Positions 17,769-25,125 of a stretch of 64,000 nucleotides of DNA are shown here, in pieces (within the stretch, counting starts at the first letter, position 1; each line of letters opens with the position of its first letter). The position numbers and the translations under genes are program-made. The DNA is from Clostridia bacterium (GTDB lineage Bacteria > Bacillota > Clostridia > Christensenellales > UMGS416), in assembly GCA_016938675.1 (NCBI GenBank), contig JAFGUF010000033.1, positions 1 to 64,000 of the forward strand, given 5' to 3'. The notes beneath the pieces are model-generated. The model was not told the origin of the DNA. It searched no databases and saw nothing but the letters and a program-made list of their open reading frames with translations.

Positions 17769-18796
17769 TTCAAAAAACTCAACTGTCCGTCCTTTTTGTC
17801 TTTGTGTTCTATTCCCATGTGCTCGTAGGCGGCCGGCATGGCAACCCTGCCTCTTGGCGTCCTGCTTATAAAGCCTAGCTGAAGTAGATATGGCTCATAC
17901 ACGTCTTCTATCGTTATGTTCTCTTCGCCTGTAGCTGCGGCCAATGTATCCAGCCCCACAGGGCCTCCCCCGAATTTTTTAATTATGGCATGCAGTATAT
18001 TTCTGTCCACGCTGTCAAGTCCCAATTTATCCACCTCCAGCATGTCAAGCCCTGCAGATGCTACATCTTTTGTTATCCTGCCGTCGGCCTTCACCTGGGC
18101 ATAGTCTCTCACCCTCTTTAGCAGCCTGTTGGCTATACGCGGAGTACCGCGGGAACGCATTGCTATCTCGCGAGCTCCTTCTTCCTCTATGGGCGTGTTC
18201 AGTATCCTTGCAGACCTGTTTATTATGGTCGCCAGTTCCCCAGGCGAATACATCTCCAGCCTGCATATTACGCCGAATCTGTCATAAAGAGGAGATGTCA
18301 GCATTCCAGCACGGGTCGTCGCGCCCACTAGGGTAAACCTGTTTAAATCCAGTCGGATGCTTCGTGCGCTTGGGCCTTTGCCGATTATGATGTCAAGCTT
18401 GTAGTCTTCCATCGCAGGGTAGAGTATCTCAGCTATGGAATTATTAAGCCTGTGTATTTCGTCAATAAATAGTACGTCACCCTCACCTAAATTTGTGAGA
18501 ATGGCTGCTAGGTCTCCTGTGCGCTCTATAGCAGGGCCGGATGTTGTGCGTATCTGCACGCCCATTTCATTGGCTATGATATTAGAAAGGGTAGTCTTTC
18601 CAAGCCCCGGAGGGCCGTATAGAAGCACATGATCCAGTGATTCCCTTCGCTCTTTAGCTGCACCTATAAATATCTCAAGCTGGTTTTTAGCCTTAGCCTG
18701 CCCTATGTATTCCCTCATAACAGAAGGCCTAAGGCTAAGCTCTATATCCATGTCTTCTTCGCTTCTCTCAGGCGTCATATATCTGTTTTCTATCAT
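17765..18796 (-). CDS. ruvB: Holliday junction branch-migration ATPase RuvB
   Basis: 343 aa. AAA+ motor that drives branch migration with RuvA. Visible motifs are [14 protein letters not shown] at the start, Walker [13 protein letters not shown], Walker [11 protein letters not shown], sensor 1 in [11 protein letters not shown] and the arginine finger region SPLYDRFGV. The C-terminal winged helix contains [15 protein letters not shown] and [11 protein letters not shown]. It lies directly after ruvA (3-bp gap) with GAGGTG as ribosome site. ruvA, ruvB and ruvC are complete and adjacent. Confidence 0.97.
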   Translation of the reverse strand: MIENRYMTPERSEEDMDIELSLRPSVMREYIGQAKAKNQLEIFIGAAKERRESLDHVLLYGPPGLGKTTLSNIIANEMGVQIRTTSGPAIERTGDLAAILTNLGEGDVLFIDEIHRLNNSIAEILYPAMEDYKLDIIIGKGPSARSIRLDLNRFTLVGATTRAGMLTSPLYDRFGVICRLEMYSPGELATIINRSARILNTPIEEEGAREIAMRSRGTPRIANRLLKRVRDYAQVKADGRITKDVASAGLDMLEVDKLGLDSVDRNILHAIIKKFGGGPVGLDTLAAATGEENITIEDVYEPYLLQLGFISRTPRGRVAMPAAYEHMGIEHKDKKDGQLSFLK

Positions 18797-18799
18797 ATA

Positions 18800-19399
18800 T
18801 TATGCACCTCGTGTCCTCAATGCAGCAGTTATCAGCTGCTCCACGCTATCGTAGCTGCCCTCAGCAGATTTCACTGCCCTGCTTGCCTCAATTGAGGAAA
18901 AGCCCAGCGCCATCAGCGCAGATACTGCCTCGCCTTCAATTGATGCCGGAGCTCCTGCCGCATCCTTTATTCCTGCAAAAGATGTTGTCAGCTCATCATT
19001 GTCCACCTTTTCCTTAAGCTCTAGTATCATTCTCTTGGCAGTCTTTGGTCCTATCCCCTTTACCTTGGTAATAGATGAAATATCCTCCGTAACAAGGGCT
19101 ATTGCAAGCTCCGCAGTGGTCATAGACGAAAGTACATTGATAGCTATCTTCGCACCGATTCCGGATACACCTGTGATCTTGTTGAACATTTCCCTTTCCT
19201 GACGGGTAGTGAATCCATACAGTGTCATTGAATCTTCCCTTACTATCATCTGAACAAATACCTTTGCGCTCTCTCCGGTCTTTCCTGCGTTCTGCAGTGC
19301 CGTAGTTGTGCAGTGCAGCTGAAAGCCAATGCCTCCGCTTTCAATAACGAGCATTTCCGTATCTTTATATGCTATTTCACCCTTAATGTAATCTATCAT
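18800..19399 (-). CDS. ruvA: Holliday junction DNA-binding protein RuvA
   Basis: 199 aa, normal length. RuvA tetramers clamp the Holliday junction and load RuvB. The OB-fold N-terminus (MIDYIKGEIAYKDTEMLVIE) is followed by the two helix-hairpin-helix motifs ITGVSGIGAKIAINVLS and ITKVKGIGPKTAKRMILELK. A C-terminal domain III (about residues 150-199, EAVSALMALGFSSIEASRAV) contacts RuvB. It is spaced 17 bp from ruvC, with AGGATAAGGT before the ATG. Confidence 0.96.
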   Translation of the reverse strand: MIDYIKGEIAYKDTEMLVIESGGIGFQLHCTTTALQNAGKTGESAKVFVQMIVREDSMTLYGFTTRQEREMFNKITGVSGIGAKIAINVLSSMTTAELAIALVTEDISSITKVKGIGPKTAKRMILELKEKVDNDELTTSFAGIKDAAGAPASIEGEAVSALMALGFSSIEASRAVKSAEGSYDSVEQLITAALRTRGA

Positions 19400-19416
19400 A
19401 CCTTATCCTGAAAATA

Positions 19417-19917
19417 TTATTTTATTTTAAATTCTTCTCCCAGCCTTATACTCTGAGCGTGGCATATTGCTATTGCCAATGCGTCCGCTGCGTCATCAGG
19501 CTTCGGAATATTTTTTAAGTTAAGCAGTATTTTCACCATCTGCTGTACTTGAACTTTATCAGCATGGCCATATCCGCAAACCGCCTGCTTCACCTGCATA
19601 GGGGTATATTCATACAGGTTTTCTGAGCCTACGTAATTATCCCCTGCTATTACGCAAACGCCCCTTGCATGCCCCACGTCAATCGCCGTCGTTACATTTC
19701 TGTAGAAAAAGAGCTCTTCATACGCAATGCTTTGCGGCTTATGGGTATTTATAATTTCCTGCATATCCCTGTATATAACGGACAGTCTTTTAGGTAAAGG
19801 CATTCCGGCGGCAGTTGATATGATGCCGTAGTCGACAAGCGAAATATTCTGGTTTTCTTTGTTTATTACTCCGTAGCCTATGGTCGCAAGCCCCGGGTCA
19901 ATGCCTAAAATTATCAT
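19417..19917 (-). CDS. ruvC: Holliday junction resolvase RuvC
   Basis: 166 aa. The RNase H-fold endonuclease cuts Holliday junctions symmetrically. Acidic active-site residues are placed in ILGIDPGLATIGYGV (Asp6), AYEELFFYRN (Glu), and DDAADALAIAICHA (two Asp). It is the first of the ruvCAB set, the usual order. It starts about 80 bp after the dsrE-like gene; a terminator hairpin lies just upstream of its start, so ruvC may have its own promoter or rely on read-through. Confidence 0.95.
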   Translation of the reverse strand: MIILGIDPGLATIGYGVINKENQNISLVDYGIISTAAGMPLPKRLSVIYRDMQEIINTHKPQSIAYEELFFYRNVTTAIDVGHARGVCVIAGDNYVGSENLYEYTPMQVKQAVCGYGHADKVQVQQMVKILLNLKNIPKPDDAADALAIAICHAQSIRLGEEFKIK

Positions 19918-19933
19918 ATATTTATTGTAACAT

Positions 19934-19976
19934 ATAAAAAAGAGACTGTCCTCATTTTTTTGAAGGCAGCCTCTTT
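19934..19976 (-). terminator. Terminator between the dsrE-like gene and ruvC
   Basis: Minus strand AAAGAGGCTG ... CAGTCTCTTT with one G-T pair, then TTTTAT. It would end the dsrE-like transcript 20 bp after its stop and just before ruvC. Confidence 0.75.
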
Positions 19977-19998
19977 ACATACTGTATCATTTAAAGAA

Positions 19999-20337
19999 TT
20001 AAACGGTTATAAGTTTTTGATTTTTATCCTTCATAATCTCGGTTAATTCCTTGCCCATATATTTTACTTCTACTTCAAGGCTTTCCAAGAGTTCAGTTGC
20101 GCCGACAGTGTCCGCGCAGTTCTTGCTAGCCACTACTTCTACTCCCTTGTGGACAAGACGCATAATGTTAACCTGCACAAAGCTATTATTCTGTATAAGC
20201 CTTATTGAGCCGCCCCATAGAATGACACGCACTTTATCCCACCATTCGTATGATACTGCACCTTCGGCATACTCATTGATAAAAAGTAGTGCCGTGTCTG
20301 CTGACTCAGTTGTCCAAAGAATATTTATTGTACTCAT
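19999..20337 (-). CDS. DsrE-family protein
   Basis: 112 aa with the ATG after AAGGGTG; the track start is an upstream GTG. The fold pattern matches small DsrE/F-like proteins: a first strand INILWTTESADTALLFINEY, the segment VRVILWGGSIRLIQNN, then GVEVVASKNCADTVGATELLE with a single Cys where sulfur carriers often have one, and KYMGKELTEIMKD. DsrE relatives carry sulfur or have no known activity. It has its own promoter and terminator and is not clearly part of the ruv operon. Confidence 0.7.
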   Translation of the reverse strand: MSTINILWTTESADTALLFINEYAEGAVSYEWWDKVRVILWGGSIRLIQNNSFVQVNIMRLVHKGVEVVASKNCADTVGATELLESLEVEVKYMGKELTEIMKDKNQKLITV

Positions 20338-20403
20338 ATGCATCACCCTTATGTTTAAATATCTTCCTCAAAATCTCTATTACTGATAAAAATTTATAGT
20401 ATG

Positions 20404-20432
20404 ATTATATAAAAATATAGTCATTTAATCAA
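20404..20432 (-). promoter_or_regulatory. Promoter of the dsrE-like gene
   Basis: Minus strand TTGATT (20432-20427), 17-bp spacer, TATAAT (20409-20404). The predicted leader is about 60 nt. Confidence 0.7.
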
Positions 20433-20494
20433 GGTAATTATAATGTTGCTCTGCAACGCTAGCATTTCTTTCTAATGGTGCAGTAAATTTAGCC

Positions 20495-21946
20495 TTATCT
20501 AAGCTGATCTTCAGAATAGAAGCCTGATTCAATCATCATATCCCAATAGTTATCCGCGTCTACTACTGTCGCTTTGCACAGATACGATGGGATATCTGCC
20601 GCATAATTATCGTAGTAATTGTTTGTCTCGACTTCTTCTCCGGAGCAAATCTGATCAACCATTATTAAAGTGCGTTCATAGATTGTCATTGGATTTTTAA
20701 ACACAGACATTGATTGTTTGCCGGCTACAATATTTTTTATTGAGTTTATATCGCAGTCCTGACCAGTAATAATAGGATACGGCTTCTGGCGCGTTCCGTA
20801 GCCTGCTGCGTCCAGTGCAGCAGCAATGCCTTGCGCCAAGCTGTCATTGGGCGACAATATAACGTCTACGTTTGCGTTTGCGTAGTATACCCTAAGCAGG
20901 TTTTCCATTCTTGTCTCGGCTCCTTCGGTAGACCATGCCTGTATACCAACGTTTGACCATTCTTCACTTGTTGTGCCCTCACCGGATACTACATTCAAGA
21001 CACCGCTTTCAATATATGGCTCAAGCACGTCCATTGCCCCTTTATTGTAATATTTTGCATTGTAATCATCAGGAGAACCTGCAAATATTTCCATGTTGAA
21101 CGGGCCTTTTTTCCCTTTATCCAGCCCGAGAGAATCAACTATATATTCGCCCTGCAATGTACCGACATATTCATTGTCAAATGTAACATAATAGTCAACA
21201 TATTCAGTTTCAGTAATCAGTCTGTCGTAGGAAATAATCACAATACCATCATAAACAGCCTCGCCTAGAACATCGTTTAGTTCGAACCCGTATACTGGCG
21301 CTATAATCAGCACATCATATTGTGCTGATATTAGTTGTTCTATCTGAGAAATTTGAGTGTCTGAATTATTATCTGCAAATTGCAGACTGACAATGTATCC
21401 CTGTGCTTCAAGCTCCTGCGCCAGATAGTTTCCAGCATCCGCCCATCTATAGTATCCCATAGTAGGCATTAATACCCCGATTTTATAATCGCCTTTATCT
21501 TTATTTGTTATTTTGGTAAATATAATTTTAATTTCTACAACTGTGGTAAACGTGCGCTCTTCATATTTGCCTTTTGCTTCTTTGATTTCCAGTTCGAAGG
21601 TATATCCACTGCCCACTCCGCTGGCTTCATAGCTTTTTCTTCCATCATCAATTTCGTTGATTAGGAGGCCGCTTTCATCGAATACTTCCTCATAGAAATC
21701 AATAACATCATCCATATCATCTTCTGTTCCAAATGATAGTGTAATTTCATCATCGTCTTCGTCACTTTCATATACAATCGCATCATCATAGATAGGCAGT
21801 TCATCATCAGGATAGTCTCTGCTATACTTGATTCCGTCTATATATTCTTCCGGCAAAGGGTCCAATATATTGGTCAGCATATCACACCCGCACAAAAAAA
21901 TTACAGCTGTAATTATAAATACTAAAAGCGCAGTATTCTTTTTCAT
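20495..21946 (-). CDS. Sugar-binding lipoprotein, ChvE/XylF-like, with an acidic N-terminal domain
   Basis: 483 aa starting at MKKNTALL, set by GAGGAG nine bases upstream. A lipoprotein signal ends at Cys21 (IFLCGC). Residues ~25-145 are an extra, very acidic region (YESDEDDDEITLSFGTEDD) that I do not recognise. Residues ~150-483 follow the ChvE-type fold: KIGVLMPTMGYYRWADAGN, SQIEQLISAQYDVLIIAP, IISYDRLI, FAGSPDDYNA, DVILSPNDSLAQG, ITGQDCD and the end SGFYSEDQLR. Such proteins bind sugars for ABC importers or sensor kinases. No permease, ATPase or kinase is adjacent, so it is an orphan here. Confidence 0.88.
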   Translation of the reverse strand: MKKNTALLVFIITAVIFLCGCDMLTNILDPLPEEYIDGIKYSRDYPDDELPIYDDAIVYESDEDDDEITLSFGTEDDMDDVIDFYEEVFDESGLLINEIDDGRKSYEASGVGSGYTFELEIKEAKGKYEERTFTTVVEIKIIFTKITNKDKGDYKIGVLMPTMGYYRWADAGNYLAQELEAQGYIVSLQFADNNSDTQISQIEQLISAQYDVLIIAPVYGFELNDVLGEAVYDGIVIISYDRLITETEYVDYYVTFDNEYVGTLQGEYIVDSLGLDKGKKGPFNMEIFAGSPDDYNAKYYNKGAMDVLEPYIESGVLNVVSGEGTTSEEWSNVGIQAWSTEGAETRMENLLRVYYANANVDVILSPNDSLAQGIAAALDAAGYGTRQKPYPIITGQDCDINSIKNIVAGKQSMSVFKNPMTIYERTLIMVDQICSGEEVETNNYYDNYAADIPSYLCKATVVDADNYWDMMIESGFYSEDQLR

Positions 21947-22019
21947 CTCTTTGCTCTCCTCAATCACTTTGAAAATAATTGCTACTGTATATAAAATCCC
22001 TAAACCTATATTTTAATTA

Positions 22020-22028
22020 ATTATACCA
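22020..22028 (-). promoter_or_regulatory. Extended -10 promoter of the sugar-binding lipoprotein gene
   Basis: Minus strand TGGTATAAT is a TGn-TATAAT extended -10; the -35 position (GCTGAA) is poor. It lies about 75 bp before the ATG. Confidence 0.5.
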
Positions 22029-22239
22029 TAAATAGAATATATTTCAGCCATCCTTTTTCATTTTCAAAATAAAGAGCAGAACATTTATTATCTTGCCTAA
22101 TCTTATTTTTTTATATCGCCTGAAATTCAGCCTTTCTAAGATGTATTTATCGCGGAATATAGCTATGGAATATATGTAAACATATTCAGAAGGTGCGTAT
22201 CGCCGTTTTGTAACACATGTAGAGAATAAAACTCCTCAC

Positions 22240-22268
22240 TTGATATATGTATATTATTGCTGTATACT
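22240..22268 (+). promoter_or_regulatory. Promoter of icd
   Basis: TTGATA (22240-22245), 17-bp spacer, TATACT (22263-22268), about 70 bp before the icd ATG. Confidence 0.6.
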
Positions 22269-22340
22269 ATGCTGGTGTATATTATTAATATACCTGCATA
22301 TTGTTAACAATTTTAATTTTTATATACGGGGGACATCTAG

Positions 22341-23534
22341 ATGACAAAAATCCAAATGAAAACTCCTGTCGTGGAAATCGACGGGGACGAAATGACCCGA
22401 ATCCTATGGGCGCAGATAAAGGAAAAGCTGATTGAGCCCTTTGTAGAGCTCAAAAGCGAATACTACGATCTTGGCCTAGTGAACAGGGACAAAACAAACG
22501 ACCAGGTTACTATCGACTGCGCAAATGCCATCAAAAAATATGGTGTAGGAGTAAAGTGCGCTACCATCACGCCGAATGCACAAAGAGTCGAAGAATACAG
22601 CCTAAAAGAAATGTGGAAAAGCCCAAATGGAACAATAAGGGCAATACTCGGCGGCACTGTTTTTCGTGAACCCATACTTGCAAAGAACATAAAATCCTAT
22701 GTTCCCGGCTGGACTTCACCTATCGTTATGGCACGCCATGCCTACGGAGACATCTATAACTGCGAAGAAAAAGAAGTGGAAAAAGGCACAGTGGCAGAGC
22801 TCGTATACACAAAGGACGGAAAAGAGACACGCCAGCTTATTCATGATTTTTCAGAGGCAGGAGGGGTTGTCCGCGGAATGCACAACGACACATCCTCCAT
22901 AGATCATTTCGCACATGCATGCTTTATGTATGCTTTGGAGCACAAGATGGATCTTTGGTTTGGCTCAAAAGACACAATATCCAAAATATATCACCATAAG
23001 TTCAAGGATGTATTTCAGGAAATATACGACAAGCACTATAAAATGAAATTCGAGGCCCTTGGAATCGAATATTTCTATACATTGATAGATGACATAGTGG
23101 CGAGAATAATAAAGAGCAATGGTGGAATGCTCTGGGCATGTATGAACTATGACGGCGACGTAATGAGCGATCTCGTTGCAACAGCTTTTGGCTCTCTAGC
23201 AATGATGTCCTCAGTCCTAGTATCTCCTGACGGATACTATGAATACGAGGCTGCACACGGCACAGTAACAAGACACTATTACAGGCATCTGGAGGGCTAC
23301 GAAACGAGTACAAACCCCGTAGCTACAATCTATGCCTGGACAGGCGCTCTTAAAAAGCGCGGCGAGCTGGATGATATACCTGAGCTGTGTGAATTCGCAA
23401 AGAAGCTTGAATGTGCAACTGTTGAAACCATAGAAAGCGGGATAATGACAGGAGACCTAGCATCATTGGCAACGGGCGAAGTAACGAAGGTAAACTCCAA
23501 GGAATTTATGGACGCAATCGCTTCACGTATATAA
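22341..23534 (+). CDS. icd: NADP-dependent isocitrate dehydrogenase, homodimeric type II (eukaryote-like)
   Basis: 397 aa. It belongs to the type II family that includes human IDH1/2, not the E. coli type: VVEIDGDEMTRILWAQIKEKLI, CATITPNAQRVEEY, SPNGTIRAILGGTVFREPI, MARHAYGDIYN, and HGTVTRHYY, which fits NADP. It oxidises isocitrate to 2-oxoglutarate with release of CO2. Where human IDH has GRH, this protein has ARH; the catalytic Arg is kept. No citrate synthase or aconitase gene is nearby, so it probably serves glutamate synthesis in an incomplete cycle. A single-gene transcript is likely. Confidence 0.95.
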   Translation: MTKIQMKTPVVEIDGDEMTRILWAQIKEKLIEPFVELKSEYYDLGLVNRDKTNDQVTIDCANAIKKYGVGVKCATITPNAQRVEEYSLKEMWKSPNGTIRAILGGTVFREPILAKNIKSYVPGWTSPIVMARHAYGDIYNCEEKEVEKGTVAELVYTKDGKETRQLIHDFSEAGGVVRGMHNDTSSIDHFAHACFMYALEHKMDLWFGSKDTISKIYHHKFKDVFQEIYDKHYKMKFEALGIEYFYTLIDDIVARIIKSNGGMLWACMNYDGDVMSDLVATAFGSLAMMSSVLVSPDGYYEYEAAHGTVTRHYYRHLEGYETSTNPVATIYAWTGALKKRGELDDIPELCEFAKKLECATVETIESGIMTGDLASLATGEVTKVNSKEFMDAIASRI

Positions 23535-23589
23535 ATGACATCAGTATAATGATAAATGTAACTAAATCACTATACATATTTGAATAATA

Positions 23590-23598
23590 TGGTATAAT
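23590..23598 (+). promoter_or_regulatory. Extended -10 promoter of the DUF1508 gene
   Basis: TGGTATAAT (TGn-TATAAT) about 35 bp before the ATG, no clear -35. It is followed by the strong ribosome site TAGGAGGTAG. Confidence 0.55.
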
Positions 23599-23631
23599 TA
23601 TTTTAATATTACTTTAGGAGGTAGAAACCAC

Positions 23632-23817
23632 ATGAGTGCAAAGTTCATAATTAAAAAAGATAAGAGCGGTCAGTACCGTTTTAACCTGAAAGCAGGCAAC
23701 GGCGAAATCATCGCCACAAGCGAATCCTACACATCAAAAGCAGGCTGCAAAAACGGCATTGAATCTGTTAAAAAGAATGCCCCTGTTGCAGAAATCGTGG
23801 ATGAATCTGACGACTAA
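23632..23817 (+). CDS. DUF1508 (YegP-like) small protein
   Basis: 61 aa, one DUF1508 unit: KFIIKKDKSGQYRFNLKAGNG, EIIATSESYTSKAGCKNGIESV. The family folds as a small beta-sheet with a helix; E. coli YegP has two tandem units, and single-unit versions like this are common. The function is unknown. It has a near-perfect ribosome site (TAGGAGGTAG, 8 nt spacing), its own promoter and a strong terminator, which suggests a well expressed monocistronic gene. Confidence 0.88.
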   Translation: MSAKFIIKKDKSGQYRFNLKAGNGEIIATSESYTSKAGCKNGIESVKKNAPVAEIVDESDD

Positions 23818-23837
23818 TAAAAGAATATAATCAAAAC

Positions 23838-23869
23838 AAAAGCCCCTGTTCATAAGAATGGGGCTTTTT
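23838..23869. terminator. Bidirectional terminator between the DUF1508 and HAD genes
   Basis: AAAAGCCCC ... GGGGCTTTT, a 9-bp stem with A and T runs on both sides, between two convergent genes. Confidence 0.9.
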
Positions 23870-23875
23870 AATATC

Positions 23876-24511
23876 CTATAAAAAATTGTATATATCTTCC
23901 GGCGTCAGTGCCACTTTATTATTGCAGGAATTCAGCCTCTCTTCACTCTGATGCCCTCCCGCCAGCAGAACGCAGTCGCACCCTATAGCATCTGCCACCT
24001 CGTTATCGTGTGTTGTGTCTCCAATAAAAAGGATATACTTGGGATCAACTTTGATTTTATTCAGATGCTTTTCTGCTAGGAATACCTTGCTTTCTGCTTT
24101 GTTGTTGTGAAGCCCAGTTACTTCCTTTATATACTCACCCAGCCCAAAAAAACCAATCTCTTTTTTAATGTGCTTTTCTCTTCCTGCAGTCAGTATGCTC
24201 TGCTGGTATCCTTGCGCATCCAGCCTGGCAATCACTTCTGCAGCACCATTTCTAAGGCCGCAGGATGCAAAATTCTCTTCATATATATGCGTGAATTCAT
24301 CTGCTAACTCAGCGAAGGGGTATTTATCAAAATCGAATCCTACCTCCGAATAGCACTTAATAACCGGAAAATCGAATATCTCGCGATATTTTTCCATACT
24401 GCAAGTGGGCAGATCTCTCTTCTGCAGCATATGGTTTAATGTGTCCAGCACGAGTTGCGCATCATCGAGTATTGTTCCATTGTAGTCCCATATTATGTGT
24501 TTATATTTCAT
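23876..24511 (-). CDS. HAD-superfamily phosphatase (phosphoglycolate phosphatase-like)
   Basis: 211 aa. HAD motif I is IIWDYNGTILDDAQL (DxNGT, a common variant of DxDGT with Asn at the second position). The Thr of motif II is in SILTAGREKH, and motifs III/IV are in KYILFIGDTTHDNEVADAIGC. A helical cap between residues ~15 and 85 places it with subfamily I (PGP/beta-phosphoglucomutase). The Asn in motif I may weaken or shift phosphatase activity because the second Asp is the usual general acid. It lies 7 bp after the deaminase gene, same transcript. Confidence 0.82.
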   Translation of the reverse strand: MKYKHIIWDYNGTILDDAQLVLDTLNHMLQKRDLPTCSMEKYREIFDFPVIKCYSEVGFDFDKYPFAELADEFTHIYEENFASCGLRNGAAEVIARLDAQGYQQSILTAGREKHIKKEIGFFGLGEYIKEVTGLHNNKAESKVFLAEKHLNKIKVDPKYILFIGDTTHDNEVADAIGCDCVLLAGGHQSEERLNSCNNKVALTPEDIYNFL

Positions 24512-24518
24512 TTATATT

Positions 24519-24971
24519 CTATTCTTCCTTGTATTGAACGAGCTCTACATTTGCCTCATTCAGTATTCTCACTGCGAATTCATCAGGGTACGCGTTTTTA
24601 TACCATACTTTCTTTATACCAGCGTTTACAATCATTTTGGAGCATATTACGCAGGGCTGGTGTGTGCAGTAGAGCGTAGCATCCTTTATTGATAAGCCCA
24701 GCCTTGCCGCCTGTAGTATTGCGTTCTGTTCCGCATGTATAGCATAGCATAGCTCCGCCCTTGTGCCGGAGGGAACATTCTGCACCCTTCTTAAGCATTC
24801 TCCTCTTTCCATGCAGCTTTCTATCCCGGAGGGCGCACCGTTGTAGCCCGTTGTCATTATTCTTTTGTCTTTTACTATTACAGCGCCGATTTTTCTATTC
24901 TCCTGGAAGCAGCTTGACCATGTCGCAATAAGTTCTGCCATCTCCATAAATCTCTGATCCCACTTATTCAT
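24519..24971 (-). CDS. Deoxycytidylate deaminase (ComEB-like)
   Basis: 150 aa. The zinc cytidine/deoxycytidylate deaminase motif is present: HAEQNAIL (His ligand and catalytic Glu) and TLYCTHQPCVICSKMI (PCxxC ligands), with the second conserved CCMERGEC-like segment SGIESCMERGECLRR. dCMP deaminases make dUMP for thymidylate synthesis; Bacillus ComEB is of this type. Length and the N-terminal MNKWDQRFMEMAELIATWS fit dCMP deaminase rather than cytidine deaminase. It is followed 7 bp later by the HAD gene, giving a small nucleotide-related pair. Confidence 0.88.
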   Translation of the reverse strand: MNKWDQRFMEMAELIATWSSCFQENRKIGAVIVKDKRIMTTGYNGAPSGIESCMERGECLRRVQNVPSGTRAELCYAIHAEQNAILQAARLGLSIKDATLYCTHQPCVICSKMIVNAGIKKVWYKNAYPDEFAVRILNEANVELVQYKEE

Positions 24972-25068
24972 TGATTTCCCTCCGCATGTTTATTGGTTAA
25001 TTATACACATATTGCTGATATATTGTAAACCTTAATCGCGCATTTTATTCAGTAAGCTCACTTGGATA

Positions 25069-25102
25069 CAAAAAAGCGCATCACATAAGGTATATGATAC
25101 GC
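25069..25102 (-). terminator. Terminator after the beta-propeller lipoprotein gene
   Basis: Minus strand GCGTATCA ... TGATGCGC, an 8-bp stem with one T-G pair, followed by TTTTTTG. Confidence 0.8.
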
Positions 25103-25125
25103 AATAATTATTCTTTATGTTATTT

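Larger units (their letters stand above)
21947..22340. other. 394-bp divergent intergenic region between the sugar-binding lipoprotein and icd
   Basis: AT-rich and non-coding. It holds the two outward promoters listed separately and, beyond them, no hairpin or repeat that I would defend. No RNA gene was recognised. The last ~60 bp before icd are very AT-rich and end in the SD-like GGGGGAC. Confidence 0.6.

Noticed and set aside
23002-23313. Minus-strand ORF of 103 aa inside icd
   Set aside because: Shadow of the icd reading frame.
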